From NCBI GenBank assembly GCA_036159515.1, contig JAYYEV010000010.1:1-55122 (forward strand): DNA of 55,122 nt, read 5' to 3'. Position 1 is the first letter of the stretch; every line of letters begins with the position of its first letter. A program made the translations under genes and the position numbers. The notes beneath the pieces are model-generated. The model made no database searches, was not told the DNA's origin, and worked only from the letters and a program-made list of their open reading frames with translations. Origin of the DNA: GCA-002727735 sp036159515. Lineage in GTDB: Bacteria > Bacteroidota > Bacteroidia > Flavobacteriales_D > Parvicellaceae. This document shows positions 8,878 to 17,592 of this stretch, piece after piece.

Positions 8878-10363
8878 TTATTGAATAAGTAGTACTATCT
8901 TTACCATCCTTAATTTCAATTCCAATTTTGTTCAGTTCGTTCCTTATTTGGTCTGATACTTGATAATTTTTATTAGCCTTGGCATCACTTCTGATATTTA
9001 AAATCATTTCAATAAGCTTTTTTGAAAGATCATTATCCCCAGAATGATCATTTTTTAAGCCAAGCACGTCTTCCACAAAACCACTGAAAGTGTAGATTAA
9101 TTTTTCATACGTATTTTTGGATATTTTCCAATTGTTACTAAAACTAAAACTGTTGATATGGCTTACCATCTCAAATAAGGTTGCAATAACTTTAGGAGTG
9201 TTGAAATCGTCATTCATGTTTTCATAACAAGAATCGCATAAGGAGACTAATTTAGTTTCCATGTTTTCATCGATTTCCGTTTCCTTGAATGAATGATTAT
9301 TTAGTGTTTCTAAGGCTGTTATTAATTTACGGAATCCCTTTTCCGAGGCAACAAGAGCATCATTTGAAAAATCTAACACACCACCATAATGTGCTTGTAA
9401 CATAAAAAACCGAACTACCGAAGGGCTAAAACCTTGGCTTAAGTGAGTAGATGACCCAGAAAATAATTCAAATGGTAAAATAGTATTTCCGGAAGATTTA
9501 GACATTCTTTTTCCATTTAATGTCAACATGTTTGAGTGTATCCAATAATTCACTGGTTTAGCATGATTTACTCCTTTGGCTTGAGCAATTTCACACTCAT
9601 GATGTGGAAATTTTAAATCCATTCCTCCTCCGTGTATATCGAATTTTGAGCCTAAATATTTTTTACTCATTGCCGAACATTCTAAGTGCCACCCAGGAAA
9701 ACCCACACTCCAAGGTGAATTCCATTTCATAATGTGTCTATGATCGGCTTTCTTCCAAAGTGCAAAATCATGTGGAGATTTTTTATCCTGTTGTCCATCA
9801 AGCTCTCTTGAACCCGCAATCAAATCATCTGTATTTCTCCCACTCAACTCTCCATAATCGTGACCCTCATCAATGTATTTTTCAACATTAAAGTAAACAG
9901 AACCATTTACTTCATATGCATAACCATTATTTATGATTTCGTTTATCATCTCTATTTGTTCAGAGATATGCCCGGTTGCCGTGGGTTCAATATCAGGCGA
10001 CAAAGCATTAAAACAACTCATTACCTCTCTGAAATTTAACGTGTATTTCTGTGCAATTTCCATGGGCTCTAATTGCTCTAATTTTGCCTTCTTTACTATC
10101 TTATCTTCTCCTTCATCCGCATCGTTTTCTAAATGTCCTACGTCAGTGATATTTCTCACATATCTCACTTTATATCCTAAGAACTTAAAATACCTAACCA
10201 TAGTATCAAAAAAGACAAATGTTCTGCAATTACCTAAATGTACATCACTATATACGGTAGGACCACAAACATATACACCAACGAAGTCTTTATGTATAGG
10301 AACAAATTTTTCTTTTTTGCCAGTAAGGCTATTCTTAATGTAGATAATATTATTCATCGCCAT
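8870..10363 (-). CDS. cysS: Cysteinyl-tRNA synthetase
   Basis: The product is a 497-residue class I synthetase charging tRNA-Cys. The HIGH motif is HLGN at 42-45 after CGPTVYSDV, and the KMSKS motif is RMSKS at 286-290. Zinc ligands Cys33, Cys229, His254 and Glu258 match the E. coli set with its spacing. Two in-frame start codons six bases apart (10363 and 10357) are both possible. The gene overlaps folE upstream by 14 bases and the M14 peptidase gene downstream by 8, so it is co-transcribed with both. Confidence 0.97.
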   Translation of the reverse strand: MAMNNIIYIKNSLTGKKEKFVPIHKDFVGVYVCGPTVYSDVHLGNCRTFVFFDTMVRYFKFLGYKVRYVRNITDVGHLENDADEGEDKIVKKAKLEQLEPMEIAQKYTLNFREVMSCFNALSPDIEPTATGHISEQIEMINEIINNGYAYEVNGSVYFNVEKYIDEGHDYGELSGRNTDDLIAGSRELDGQQDKKSPHDFALWKKADHRHIMKWNSPWSVGFPGWHLECSAMSKKYLGSKFDIHGGGMDLKFPHHECEIAQAKGVNHAKPVNYWIHSNMLTLNGKRMSKSSGNTILPFELFSGSSTHLSQGFSPSVVRFFMLQAHYGGVLDFSNDALVASEKGFRKLITALETLNNHSFKETEIDENMETKLVSLCDSCYENMNDDFNTPKVIATLFEMVSHINSFSFSNNWKISKNTYEKLIYTFSGFVEDVLGLKNDHSGDNDLSKKLIEMILNIRSDAKANKNYQVSDQIRNELNKIGIEIKDGKDSTTYSIND

Positions 10364-10982
10364 TATTAATCATACTAAATAATTCTAACTTGACAGCATC
10401 CTCCTCAAATTTCCCGCTGTACTCTGCAGTTGTTGTTAAGCTTTTAACGTCTTTAATTCCTCTCATACTTACACAAAGGTGTTCCGCCTCAATAACACAA
10501 GCAACATCCTCTGTTTCTAAAATATTTTTAAGATAATCTACAATTTCAACCGTTAGTTTTTCCTGAACTTGAGGTTTTTTGGAAATGAAATTTACAATTC
10601 TATTTATTTTAGATAATCCAATGATTTTTTCATTAGCAAAGTATGCTACATGAGCTATTCCTTTTATAGGAACAAAATGATGTTCACAAATGGAGAAAAA
10701 TGGAATATTTTTTTCTAAAATACATCCTTTGTAGCCAAATGAGTTTTCAAATTTTGAAATGGAGGGTGCTTGATTTGGATCTAATCCCTCAAACAGCTCA
10801 TTCACATACATTTTAGCAACTCTATTAGGTGTTTCTTTTAGACTCTCATCTTCCATGTCAAGTTGAAGAATTTCCATTATAGACTTAAAATGATCTTCAA
10901 TTAGCTTGATTTTTTTCTCCTGACTGAGTGTGGTGTCCTTAACTTGAGTGATGTTAATTATTTTATTGGCGTTATTTTCCAT
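10350..10982 (-). CDS. folE: GTP cyclohydrolase I
   Basis: The enzyme converts GTP to 7,8-dihydroneopterin triphosphate, the first step of folate or pterin synthesis. I chose ATG 10982 (MENNANKII, 210 residues). An earlier in-frame ATG at 11039 would lie upstream of the promoter element at 11007-11014 and would add a non-homologous tail. Zinc ligands in this numbering are Cys99 and His102 (ICEHHF) and Cys170 (EHLCVSMRG). LSKINRIV and the ERLT-like segment are also present. It is the first gene of the seven-gene minus-strand run. Confidence 0.96.
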   Translation of the reverse strand: MENNANKIINITQVKDTTLSQEKKIKLIEDHFKSIMEILQLDMEDESLKETPNRVAKMYVNELFEGLDPNQAPSISKFENSFGYKGCILEKNIPFFSICEHHFVPIKGIAHVAYFANEKIIGLSKINRIVNFISKKPQVQEKLTVEIVDYLKNILETEDVACVIEAEHLCVSMRGIKDVKSLTTTAEYSGKFEEDAVKLELFSMINNGDE

Positions 10983-11006
10983 CAATGAAATTACAATTGA
11001 TTTCAA

Positions 11007-11014
11007 CAAATGTA
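11007..11014 (-). promoter_or_regulatory. -7 element (TACATTTG) for the folE operon
   Basis: The minus strand reads TACATTTG, 24 bases before the folE ATG at 10982. A TTTG (plus-strand CAAA at 11037-11040) lies 22 bases further upstream as a plausible -33 element. This is one of the better promoter candidates in the window. Confidence 0.5.
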
Positions 11015-11113
11015 AAGAGTAAGCTTTATATGTGGGCAAAAAAAATATTTTTTTGTTTAGGATTAAGATTATAAAATAAAAAACATAAATTTAATTAAGC
11101 ATAAAAAAACACT

Positions 11114-11740
11114 TTGCCTTTAATTCACTTCATAGATAAGTCCAAATTTAACATTGGAATTTGGAAAATAGCTGATCATGAATATAATCCAGAATTTAGT
11201 AGAGTATTACACCCCTGTTATCATGCAGATCTTTATGATTACAAAAACAACTTCAGAAAAATTCAAATTCATGCTACTAAACTTCTTTTCGAGCAATTAG
11301 CACCAGGTAATGAATTATACCTTGAAAAGGACAAACCTTACATTAGAGGAAATGAAAAATTTGTTTCCATTGCGCATACTCAAAATCTTATTGCTATGAT
11401 TATTGCCAAATACCCTTGTGGGATTGACATTGAATCTACTGAGAGAGATGCCACTCAGATAAAACATAAATTTCTTAATGATAACGATTTTACTTCTGGA
11501 AAGTCAAATAAAAAATTAATTCAAAATTGGTGTTCAAAAGAAGTTCTATTTAAAATTAATGGAAGAAAAGACATTCACTTTAAAGAACACTTAACTGTCA
11601 AGAAAAATGGGGAATTTTTTTCTGGCTATTGTGAACATCCTGAAATAAAATTTAATTCTACTATCAAGGTGCTAAACTTTGAAAGTTACTGTTTAGCATT
11701 TAATACAAATTATAGAGAAGAAGTAAATGTTATCGTCTGA
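11114..11740 (+). CDS. 4'-phosphopantetheinyl transferase (Sfp type)
   Basis: The product is 208 residues and should transfer phosphopantetheine from CoA to a carrier protein. Motifs are GIDIES near residue 110 (magnesium-binding Asp and Glu) and WCSKEVLFK near residue 145, with FVSIAHT about 25 residues before the first. The start is a TTG at 11114. No ATG occurs in frame for about 90 codons, and the resulting N-terminus (MPL ... IWKI) resembles flavobacterial relatives, which usually begin MPLYK. It overlaps the next gene by 14 bases. Confidence 0.85.
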   Translation: MPLIHFIDKSKFNIGIWKIADHEYNPEFSRVLHPCYHADLYDYKNNFRKIQIHATKLLFEQLAPGNELYLEKDKPYIRGNEKFVSIAHTQNLIAMIIAKYPCGIDIESTERDATQIKHKFLNDNDFTSGKSNKKLIQNWCSKEVLFKINGRKDIHFKEHLTVKKNGEFFSGYCEHPEIKFNSTIKVLNFESYCLAFNTNYREEVNVIV

Positions 11741-12461
11741 AATTTATAAAAGAAGTCGAGAGGGAGAGAAATTATGGGGTATATTAATCGATCCAGATAA
11801 AATAGAAATTGATCAACTATCGGATTTTGTCATCATGGCTAATCGCTCATCATGTGATTATATATTAGTTGGTGGCAGTCTAATTAATCATAATCTTTTT
11901 GAATCTTATTTAAAAATAATCCATAAACTTTCATCTAAAAAAGTAATATTATTTCCAGGAAATAATCAACAGATAAGTGCTCAAGCAGATGCCATTTTAC
12001 TTCTTAGTTTAATCAGTGGCAGAAATCCTGATCTACTTATAGGACAACATGTAAAAACAGCTTTTAAGCTTCAAAAATCCAACTTAGAAATTTTACCATG
12101 TGGATATATGTTAATCGAATCCGATTCCATTACTTCTGCTATTTATATGAGTGAATCTTTGCCTATCCCTAGGAGCAAACATGACATTGCTGCTGCTACG
12201 GCATTAGCCGGTGTTCAACTTGGACTAAAATTTATATACATGGATACGGGCTCAGGATCTATTGACCCTGTAAGTAGTAAAATGATAAGCACGGTGAAAA
12301 AAACAGCTAAAGTTCCATTAATTGTGGGCGGAGGTATAAAAAGTCAAGAACAAATGATCAATTGTTGGAAAGCAGGGGCAGACATGGTGGTAATTGGTAA
12401 TTATATAGAGAATAATTTTCAAAAAATGTACGATTTCAACAAAACTACATTAGCAAATTAA
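11727..12461 (+). CDS. Geranylgeranylglyceryl/heptaprenylglyceryl phosphate synthase (GGGPS/PcrB family)
   Basis: The product is a 244-residue TIM barrel that joins a polyprenyl diphosphate to sn-glycerol-1-phosphate. Visible motifs are LIDPDK at 20-25, ILVGGS at 46-51, GYMLIESDS from 126, YMDTGSGS at 171-178, VGGGIKS at 200-206 and IGNYIE near 225. The family makes archaeal-type ether lipid precursors; bacterial members occur widely in Bacteroidota, where the physiological product is poorly defined. Prenyl chain length cannot be read by eye. It overlaps the phosphopantetheinyl transferase gene by 14 bases. Confidence 0.92.
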   Translation: MLSSEIYKRSREGEKLWGILIDPDKIEIDQLSDFVIMANRSSCDYILVGGSLINHNLFESYLKIIHKLSSKKVILFPGNNQQISAQADAILLLSLISGRNPDLLIGQHVKTAFKLQKSNLEILPCGYMLIESDSITSAIYMSESLPIPRSKHDIAAATALAGVQLGLKFIYMDTGSGSIDPVSSKMISTVKKTAKVPLIVGGGIKSQEQMINCWKAGADMVVIGNYIENNFQKMYDFNKTTLAN

Positions 12462-12529
12462 TAATCAAACTTCCATTTATATTTTAAATTTAGTGTCATT
12501 TAAAGCTAAATTTTATTGCTAATTTTTTT

Positions 12530-13405
12530 ATGAATTTAAAGGTTCAAAAATATAAAACCACAATCGTATGCATTCTTATGTGTTTATCAATCATAGGTCA
12601 AAACACGACAAGAAAGCAATATATTGAGCAATACAGTCAAGATGCAATAACCCAGATGCACAAGTATGATATTCCTGCTAGCATTACTATGGCTCAGGGT
12701 ATCTTAGAAAGCAGTAATGGGAATTCTAAATTAGCAGTCAAGGGCAACAATCATTTTGGTATAAAATGTCACAATTGGGAGGGTAAAAAGATCTATGAAG
12801 ATGATGATAAAAAAAATGAGTGTTTTAGAAAATATGACAATGCCTTAGCTTCATTTGAAGATCATTCTTTATTTCTCAAAAAATACAATCGATATGCGTT
12901 TTTGTTTGATTATAAAATCACTGACTATAAGTCTTGGGCAAAGGGGTTAAAAACAGCTGGTTATGCCACAAATAAAAAATATGCTGAATTACTCATAAAA
13001 TTGATAGAAGAAAATCAACTATATGAACTTGACAAAGTAAAAGAAAATCAAAGTATGATTGCTGAATCTTCAAGATCTGTTTATCTACATCCCAATAGAA
13101 TTAAATATATAATAAGTAAGGATGGAGAAACACTGTTGGAAATTGCGAAAGATTTTGACATGAGGTTATGGCAACTGTATAAATACAATGATATAGAAAA
13201 GGATTATGAGCTAACTAAGGGGGAAAAAATATTTATTCAGCCTAAAAAAAATAAAGGAAAAGTAGAAATTCATATAACAAAAGGAGGTGAAAACCTAAGA
13301 ACTGTTTCACAACTTTATGGGGTTAAATTGAAAAAGCTACAAAAAAGAAACAAACACCTTTCAAGCTATAAAATTAAATCTGGCTATGAAATTAAACTTC
13401 GTTAA
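12530..13405 (+). CDS. Secreted glucosaminidase (GH73) with two LysM domains
   Basis: The product is 291 residues with an N-terminal signal segment (cleavage probably after IIGQ, residue 24). The glucosaminidase domain spans about 30-165: AQGILESSNG carries the putative catalytic Glu60, followed by NNHFGIKCHNW and a GYATNKKYAE end. Two LysM peptidoglycan-binding modules lie at about 193-236 and 246-290. It should cleave the glycan backbone of peptidoglycan during wall turnover. It follows the GGGP synthase gene by 68 bases and may or may not share its transcript. Confidence 0.9.
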   Translation: MNLKVQKYKTTIVCILMCLSIIGQNTTRKQYIEQYSQDAITQMHKYDIPASITMAQGILESSNGNSKLAVKGNNHFGIKCHNWEGKKIYEDDDKKNECFRKYDNALASFEDHSLFLKKYNRYAFLFDYKITDYKSWAKGLKTAGYATNKKYAELLIKLIEENQLYELDKVKENQSMIAESSRSVYLHPNRIKYIISKDGETLLEIAKDFDMRLWQLYKYNDIEKDYELTKGEKIFIQPKKNKGKVEIHITKGGENLRTVSQLYGVKLKKLQKRNKHLSSYKIKSGYEIKLR

Positions 13406-13438
13406 AATAATTAGTAAAATTGTGCTTAATTTTTATTT

Positions 13439-14528
13439 ATGATTTCTCAAGAACAAATTAAAAATACACATGATCGCCTGGAAGCGTTAAGGGGGTATCT
13501 TTGACGTAGATGAAAAAAGAGAATCCATTAAAGAAGAAGAATTAATTACGCAAGATCCAGAATTTTGGAACGATCCAAAGAAAGCCGAGTTAGTACTTAA
13601 AGGAATTAAACAAAAGAAATTTTGGGTTAATACCTATGATGATTTAAAAGTGTCTCTTGAAGATACTGAAGTTCTATTTGATTTCTTCAAGGAAGGTGAA
13701 GTAACCGAAGAAGAAGTAAATGAGCAATTTGAATTAATGATTAAAAAATTAGAAGAGCTTGAGCTTAAAAACATGCTATCATCTGAAGAAGATCACCTTG
13801 ACGCTGTACTTCAAATAACTGCAGGTGCTGGTGGTACAGAGAGCTGCGATTGGAGTTCTATGTTATTAAGGATGTATTTGATGTGGGGAGAAAAAAATGG
13901 ATATAAAATCAAAGAACTTCAGTGTCAAGACGGAGATGTTGCAGGTATTAAAACGGTTACGTTAGAAATTTCAGGTGATTTTGCTTTCGGATACTTAAAA
14001 GGTGAAAATGGTGTTCACAGGTTAGTTAGAGTTAGTCCTTTTAATGCCCAAGGTAAAAGAATGACTTCATTTTCCTCTGTTTATGTGTACCCAAGTGTTG
14101 ATGATACTATTGAAATTGAAATCAATCCTGCTGATATCAGCTGGGATACATTCAGAAGTGGTGGTGCAGGTGGACAAAACGTAAATAAGGTAGAAACTGG
14201 TGTTCGTCTTAAGCATGCTCCAAGCGGAATCGTAATAGAAAATACAGAGTCAAGATCACAATTAGGTAATAGAGAAAAAGCCATGCAACTCTTGAAATCA
14301 CAACTATATGAACTTGAATTAAGAAAAAGAAGAGAAAAACAAGACGAAATTGAAGCAGGTAAAATGAAAATTGAATGGGGATCACAAATAAGAAGCTACG
14401 TACTGGATGACAGAAGAGTGAAGGATCACCGAACTAATTTTCAAAGTAATGATCCATTTAAAGTACTTGATGGAGACCTACAACCCTTTTTAAATTCGTT
14501 TCTAATGACATATGGAAAATCAGTTTAG
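13439..14528 (+). CDS. prfB: Peptide chain release factor 2, with programmed +1 frameshift
   Basis: Zero-frame translation starts at ATG 13439 and gives 21 codons ending CTT, then an in-frame TGA at 13502-13504. Skipping one base at 13502 continues at GAC 13503 to the stop at 14528, giving 362 residues. The slippery sequence CTTTGAC with an upstream Shine-Dalgarno-like AGGGGG (13490-13495) is the classical autoregulatory site. RF2 identity is shown by the SPF tripeptide (VRVSPFNA) and the GGQ loop (GGAGGQNVNK). RF2 releases peptides at UGA and UAA, so low RF2 favours the shift. A frame-naive annotation would start at 13650 and lose the N-terminus. Confidence 0.97.
13490..13505 (+). promoter_or_regulatory. 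RF2 +1 recoding site
   Basis: AGGGGG (13490-13495), a three-base spacer, then CTT TGA C. The stimulatory Shine-Dalgarno-like hexamer, the CUU slip codon and the UGA stop are all in canonical register for autoregulation of prfB by release-factor level. Confidence 0.95.
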
Positions 14529-14530
14529 TT

Positions 14531-14872
14531 ATGATATATTTTCACAACCCAAGATGCAGAAAATCTAGAGAAGGGTTAACTTTTTTAAACCAAAAGAATG
14601 TTCATCCCGAAGTAAGAGAATATCTTAAGGATGCACTAGCTCATCATGAACTTAGGACCATTTTAGATAAGCTACAAATGAGACCAGAAGAATTAATGAG
14701 AAAAAACGAGGCCATTTTCAAAAGTGAGATTAAAGGAAAAAAGCTTACAGATGATGAACTTATTATTAAAATGATAGAGTATCCTAAGTTAATAGAGAGA
14801 CCCATTCTTGTACATGGTGACAAAGCGGTAATTGGCAGACCAGCTGAAAATTTTATGTCTATATTAGACTAG
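14531..14872 (+). CDS. ArsC/Spx-family thioredoxin-fold protein, probable arsenate reductase
   Basis: The product is 113 residues, matching ArsC length. The active-site cysteine is Cys9 in HNPRCRKSR. The C-terminal RPILVHGDKAVIGRP carries the arginine positions typical of glutaredoxin-linked ArsC. It starts two bases after prfB and is probably co-transcribed. Without arsenic-resistance neighbours (arsB, arsR) a general YffB-like redox role is equally possible. Its last four bases overlap the stop of the minus-strand ORF at 14869. Confidence 0.85.
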   Translation: MIYFHNPRCRKSREGLTFLNQKNVHPEVREYLKDALAHHELRTILDKLQMRPEELMRKNEAIFKSEIKGKKLTDDELIIKMIEYPKLIERPILVHGDKAVIGRPAENFMSILD

Positions 14873-15024
14873 ACGTCTTTGATCAAACCTCTTTTAGCTA
14901 GTTGAGCCTTAGTAATATCGATTAAACCCCAGTTTACCCAGGCTCCTATGAAACCAAATAGGAATAAAAGGACCCAAAAAGCCATACCAAAGAAAAACAA
15001 GAAAATAGCTACCCCTAATGACAT
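14869..15024 (-). CDS. Small membrane protein, 51 residues
   Basis: A minus-strand reading frame starts at ATG 15024 and stops at TAG 14869-14871, convergent with the ArsC-like gene. The peptide begins MSLGVAIFLFFFGMAFWVLL, has one long hydrophobic stretch over residues 3-32 ending GAWVNWG, and a charged tail (DITKAQLAKRGLIKDV). The transmembrane segment followed by a positive tail is a protein-like organisation, and it fills a gap otherwise without a gene. No family is recognised. The start could be tested by conservation. Confidence 0.6.
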   Translation of the reverse strand: MSLGVAIFLFFFGMAFWVLLFLFGFIGAWVNWGLIDITKAQLAKRGLIKDV

Positions 15025-15030
15025 ATATAC

Positions 15031-15038
15031 TAAATTTG
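15031..15038 (+). promoter_or_regulatory. -7 element (TAAATTTG) for fumC
   Basis: TAAATTTG matches TAnnTTTG and lies 33 bases before the fumC ATG at 15072. No clear -33 element is seen. Confidence 0.45.
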
Positions 15039-15071
15039 AATTTTAAACGAAATTAGTAATAATATTTAGAA

Positions 15072-16457
15072 ATGAGTTACAGAATTGAAAAAGATACCAT
15101 TGGTGAAATTAAGGTGCCTTCAGACAAATATTGGGGAGCTCAAACTGAACGGTCTAGAAACAATTTCAAAATCGGACCTTCAGGGTCAATGCCTATTGAA
15201 ATTATCCATGCATTTGCAGTATTAAAAAAAGCAGCTGCTATTACTAATTCAAAGCTAGGAGTGTTGGAAGAAAATAAAATGAAACTCATTTCTGAGGTAT
15301 GTGATGAAATCCTCAAGGGAAAGTTAGATGATCAATTCCCATTAGTAGTCTGGCAAACTGGATCTGGAACTCAAAGTAACATGAATGTAAATGAGGTAAT
15401 TGCAAATAGAGCGCACGTTTTAAGTGGTGGGAATTTAGATTCAGGACCAAAAGCATTACAAGCCAATGATGATGTAAATAAATCTCAATCCTCAAATGAC
15501 ACTTTTCCTACTGCCATGCATATTGCGAGTTATAAAATAATCATAGAGAATACAATTCCAGGAATTGAAAAATTAAGAGATACTCTTTCCGAAAAATCGA
15601 AAAAATTTATGGACGTAGTGAAGATTGGCCGGACTCATCTAATGGATGCTACTCCATTAACAATTGGTCAGGAATTTTCTGGTTATGTCTCACAATTAAA
15701 CCATGGACTTAAAGCGCTTAACAATACACTTCATCATTTAAGTGAATTAGCATTAGGAGGAACAGCTGTAGGAACTGGACTAAACACACCTAAAGGTTAC
15801 AGTGAGGAAGTAGCTTCTCAAATTGCATCAATTAGTGGTTTACCCTTTATAAGTGCAGAAAATAAATTTGAGGCATTAGCCGCTCATGATGCTATGGTCG
15901 AAACACATGGAGCATTAAAACAAATTGCAGTATCACTAAATAAAATCGCAAATGATATACGTTTATTAGCATCTGGTCCTAGATCAGGAATTGGAGAATT
16001 AATCATTCCTGCCAATGAACCTGGCTCTTCAATTATGCCTGGAAAAGTGAATCCAACTCAATGTGAAGCACTTACTATGGTATGTGCTCAGGTTATGGGA
16101 AATGACGTTGCCCTTTCTATAGGAGGAACGCAAGGACATTATGAATTGAATGTATTTAAACCTATGATTGCAAGAAACTTAATAGAAAGTGCTCAACTTA
16201 TAGGTGATGCTTGTATTTCCTTCAACGACCATTGCGCTACAGGCATAGAACCAAACTATAAAAACATAGATAAATTATTAAATAACTCATTGATGTTAGT
16301 CACAGCACTAAATACTAAAATTGGTTACTACAAGGCTGCTGAAATAGCAAATACAGCTCACAAAAACGGAACAACTTTAAAAGAAGAAGCGATTAACCTT
16401 GGTTATGTTACAGCTGAAGAGTATGATAGTTGGGTTAATCCTAAAAAAATGATTTAA
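15072..16457 (+). CDS. fumC: Fumarate hydratase class II
   Basis: The product is 461 residues and interconverts fumarate and malate in the TCA cycle, without an iron-sulfur cluster. The signature GSSIMPGKVNP is at 318-328 (catalytic serine loop). GRTHLMDA carries His189, and TGSGTQSNMNVNE around 96-108 and SSNDTFPTAMH are substrate-binding segments. Succinate dehydrogenase, the preceding cycle step, is encoded separately at 46477-49935. The next small gene starts one base after the stop. Confidence 0.96.
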   Translation: MSYRIEKDTIGEIKVPSDKYWGAQTERSRNNFKIGPSGSMPIEIIHAFAVLKKAAAITNSKLGVLEENKMKLISEVCDEILKGKLDDQFPLVVWQTGSGTQSNMNVNEVIANRAHVLSGGNLDSGPKALQANDDVNKSQSSNDTFPTAMHIASYKIIIENTIPGIEKLRDTLSEKSKKFMDVVKIGRTHLMDATPLTIGQEFSGYVSQLNHGLKALNNTLHHLSELALGGTAVGTGLNTPKGYSEEVASQIASISGLPFISAENKFEALAAHDAMVETHGALKQIAVSLNKIANDIRLLASGPRSGIGELIIPANEPGSSIMPGKVNPTQCEALTMVCAQVMGNDVALSIGGTQGHYELNVFKPMIARNLIESAQLIGDACISFNDHCATGIEPNYKNIDKLLNNSLMLVTALNTKIGYYKAAEIANTAHKNGTTLKEEAINLGYVTAEEYDSWVNPKKMI

Positions 16458-16458
16458 C

Positions 16459-16650
16459 ATGAACAATAATAAATATACATTGAATGTAATTTTGAGCATT
16501 GCTTTAGTAGCTTTGCTGCTTATATTGACATTTAAATATATCATTAAAACTGGTCCAATTATAAAATTGCTTGCGTTAGTGATAGACGTACTAAGTATTT
16601 ATTACGCATACAAGACTATAAAATCTAAACCAACAAATAATATAAAATAA
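16459..16650 (+). CDS. Small two-helix membrane protein
   Basis: The product is 63 residues with hydrophobic stretches at about 8-26 and 33-50 separated by a short turn (KTGP), ending in a lysine-rich tail. It starts one base after fumC and ends 10 bases before the SPFH gene, which supports translation as part of one transcript. No family is recognised. Its position suggests, but does not prove, a link with the SPFH membrane protein. Confidence 0.6.
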   Translation: MNNNKYTLNVILSIALVALLLILTFKYIIKTGPIIKLLALVIDVLSIYYAYKTIKSKPTNNIK

Positions 16651-16660
16651 ACATACCACT

Positions 16661-17521
16661 ATGAGTGAAATTGAAATAGAACCAAAAAACATCTTAAAAA
16701 CCGCCTTATTTGGTGGAATAGGAGCCATATTTATAATTATTTTCTTCATGTCTTGGACAGATATCAACCCGGGAGAAGAAGGATTTGTATATAGACCTTA
16801 CACGGGTGGAATTGATACCAGTGAAAATTATTCTGAGGGTACCTATTTTATTATGCCTTGGAATGAAATGATTACGTATAACGTATTACAACAAAGTAGA
16901 AATTACGAATCAAAAGTGATGGAAAAAAACGGAATGGAAATTGGCATAGATGTGACCATAAACTATAATCCTATGCAAGGTAAAACTCCAAATTTGCACT
17001 TGAAACATGGAAAAGCGTACGAAAACTCATTTGTTGATGCGAAAGTAAGAGGAGTCATCAAGGACGTAATTGGTAGATATACCTATGAAGAAATTTATTC
17101 CACAAAAAGAGAAGCATTAGAAACAGAAATGGATAATATGTTTCAAGCCGAATTTCCAGAAAATTTTATTACCTACAACTTTTGTGAAATTGCTGATGTT
17201 AATCTTCCAGAAAATGTGAAAATTGCCATAACTGAAAAAGAAACACAAAAACAGCGAAATCAGAAAGCCAAAGAGTTGGAAGAAGAACAACAATACTTGG
17301 CCAATGCTGAAATTAAAAAAGCTGAAGGTGAAAAGAATGCCGCTATACTTAGAGCAGAAGGTAAAGCGGAGGAAATTAGATTAGTTCAACAACAACTATC
17401 TAGATCTCCTAACTATATTGAGCTTGTAAAATGGAAAGGATATGCAGATGGAAAAGGTTCTCCCTACGGTGAGAATAATGTTTTTGGTGCTGGAACCTCG
17501 ATTTTCAAAGGGATGAAATAA
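16661..17521 (+). CDS. SPFH/prohibitin-family membrane protein
   Basis: The product is 286 residues. An N-terminal transmembrane helix at about 14-32 is followed by an SPFH/band-7 domain (about 35-200, beginning INPGEEGFVYRPYTGG). A charged alanine/glutamate-rich coiled coil follows at about 205-255 (KELEEEQQYLANAEIKKAEG). Prohibitin-like proteins form large membrane rings and often scaffold or regulate proteases. No FtsH or NfeD partner is adjacent. The gene ends 20 bases before a strong hairpin terminator. Confidence 0.88.
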   Translation: MSEIEIEPKNILKTALFGGIGAIFIIIFFMSWTDINPGEEGFVYRPYTGGIDTSENYSEGTYFIMPWNEMITYNVLQQSRNYESKVMEKNGMEIGIDVTINYNPMQGKTPNLHLKHGKAYENSFVDAKVRGVIKDVIGRYTYEEIYSTKREALETEMDNMFQAEFPENFITYNFCEIADVNLPENVKIAITEKETQKQRNQKAKELEEEQQYLANAEIKKAEGEKNAAILRAEGKAEEIRLVQQQLSRSPNYIELVKWKGYADGKGSPYGENNVFGAGTSIFKGMK

Positions 17522-17541
17522 TTTTCTTGTAGATACTAATC

Positions 17542-17569
17542 AAAAAAGCCCACAGATGTGGGCTTTTTT
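17542..17569. terminator. Bidirectional rho-independent terminator between SPFH gene and nrdA
   Basis: A-tract, then GCCCACA-GA-TGTGGGC, then a T-tract: a 7-bp GC-rich stem with a 2-base centre, flanked by six A and six T. It therefore works on both strands for the convergent SPFH and nrdBA transcripts. Confidence 0.9.
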
Positions 17570-17592
17570 GGTAAGAAACATTCAATTATTAA

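Noticed and set aside
9933..10343. 136-residue open frame antisense to cysS
   Set aside because: It lies entirely within the conserved synthetase domain of cysS, has no recognisable domain, and looks like a mirror of biased codon use.
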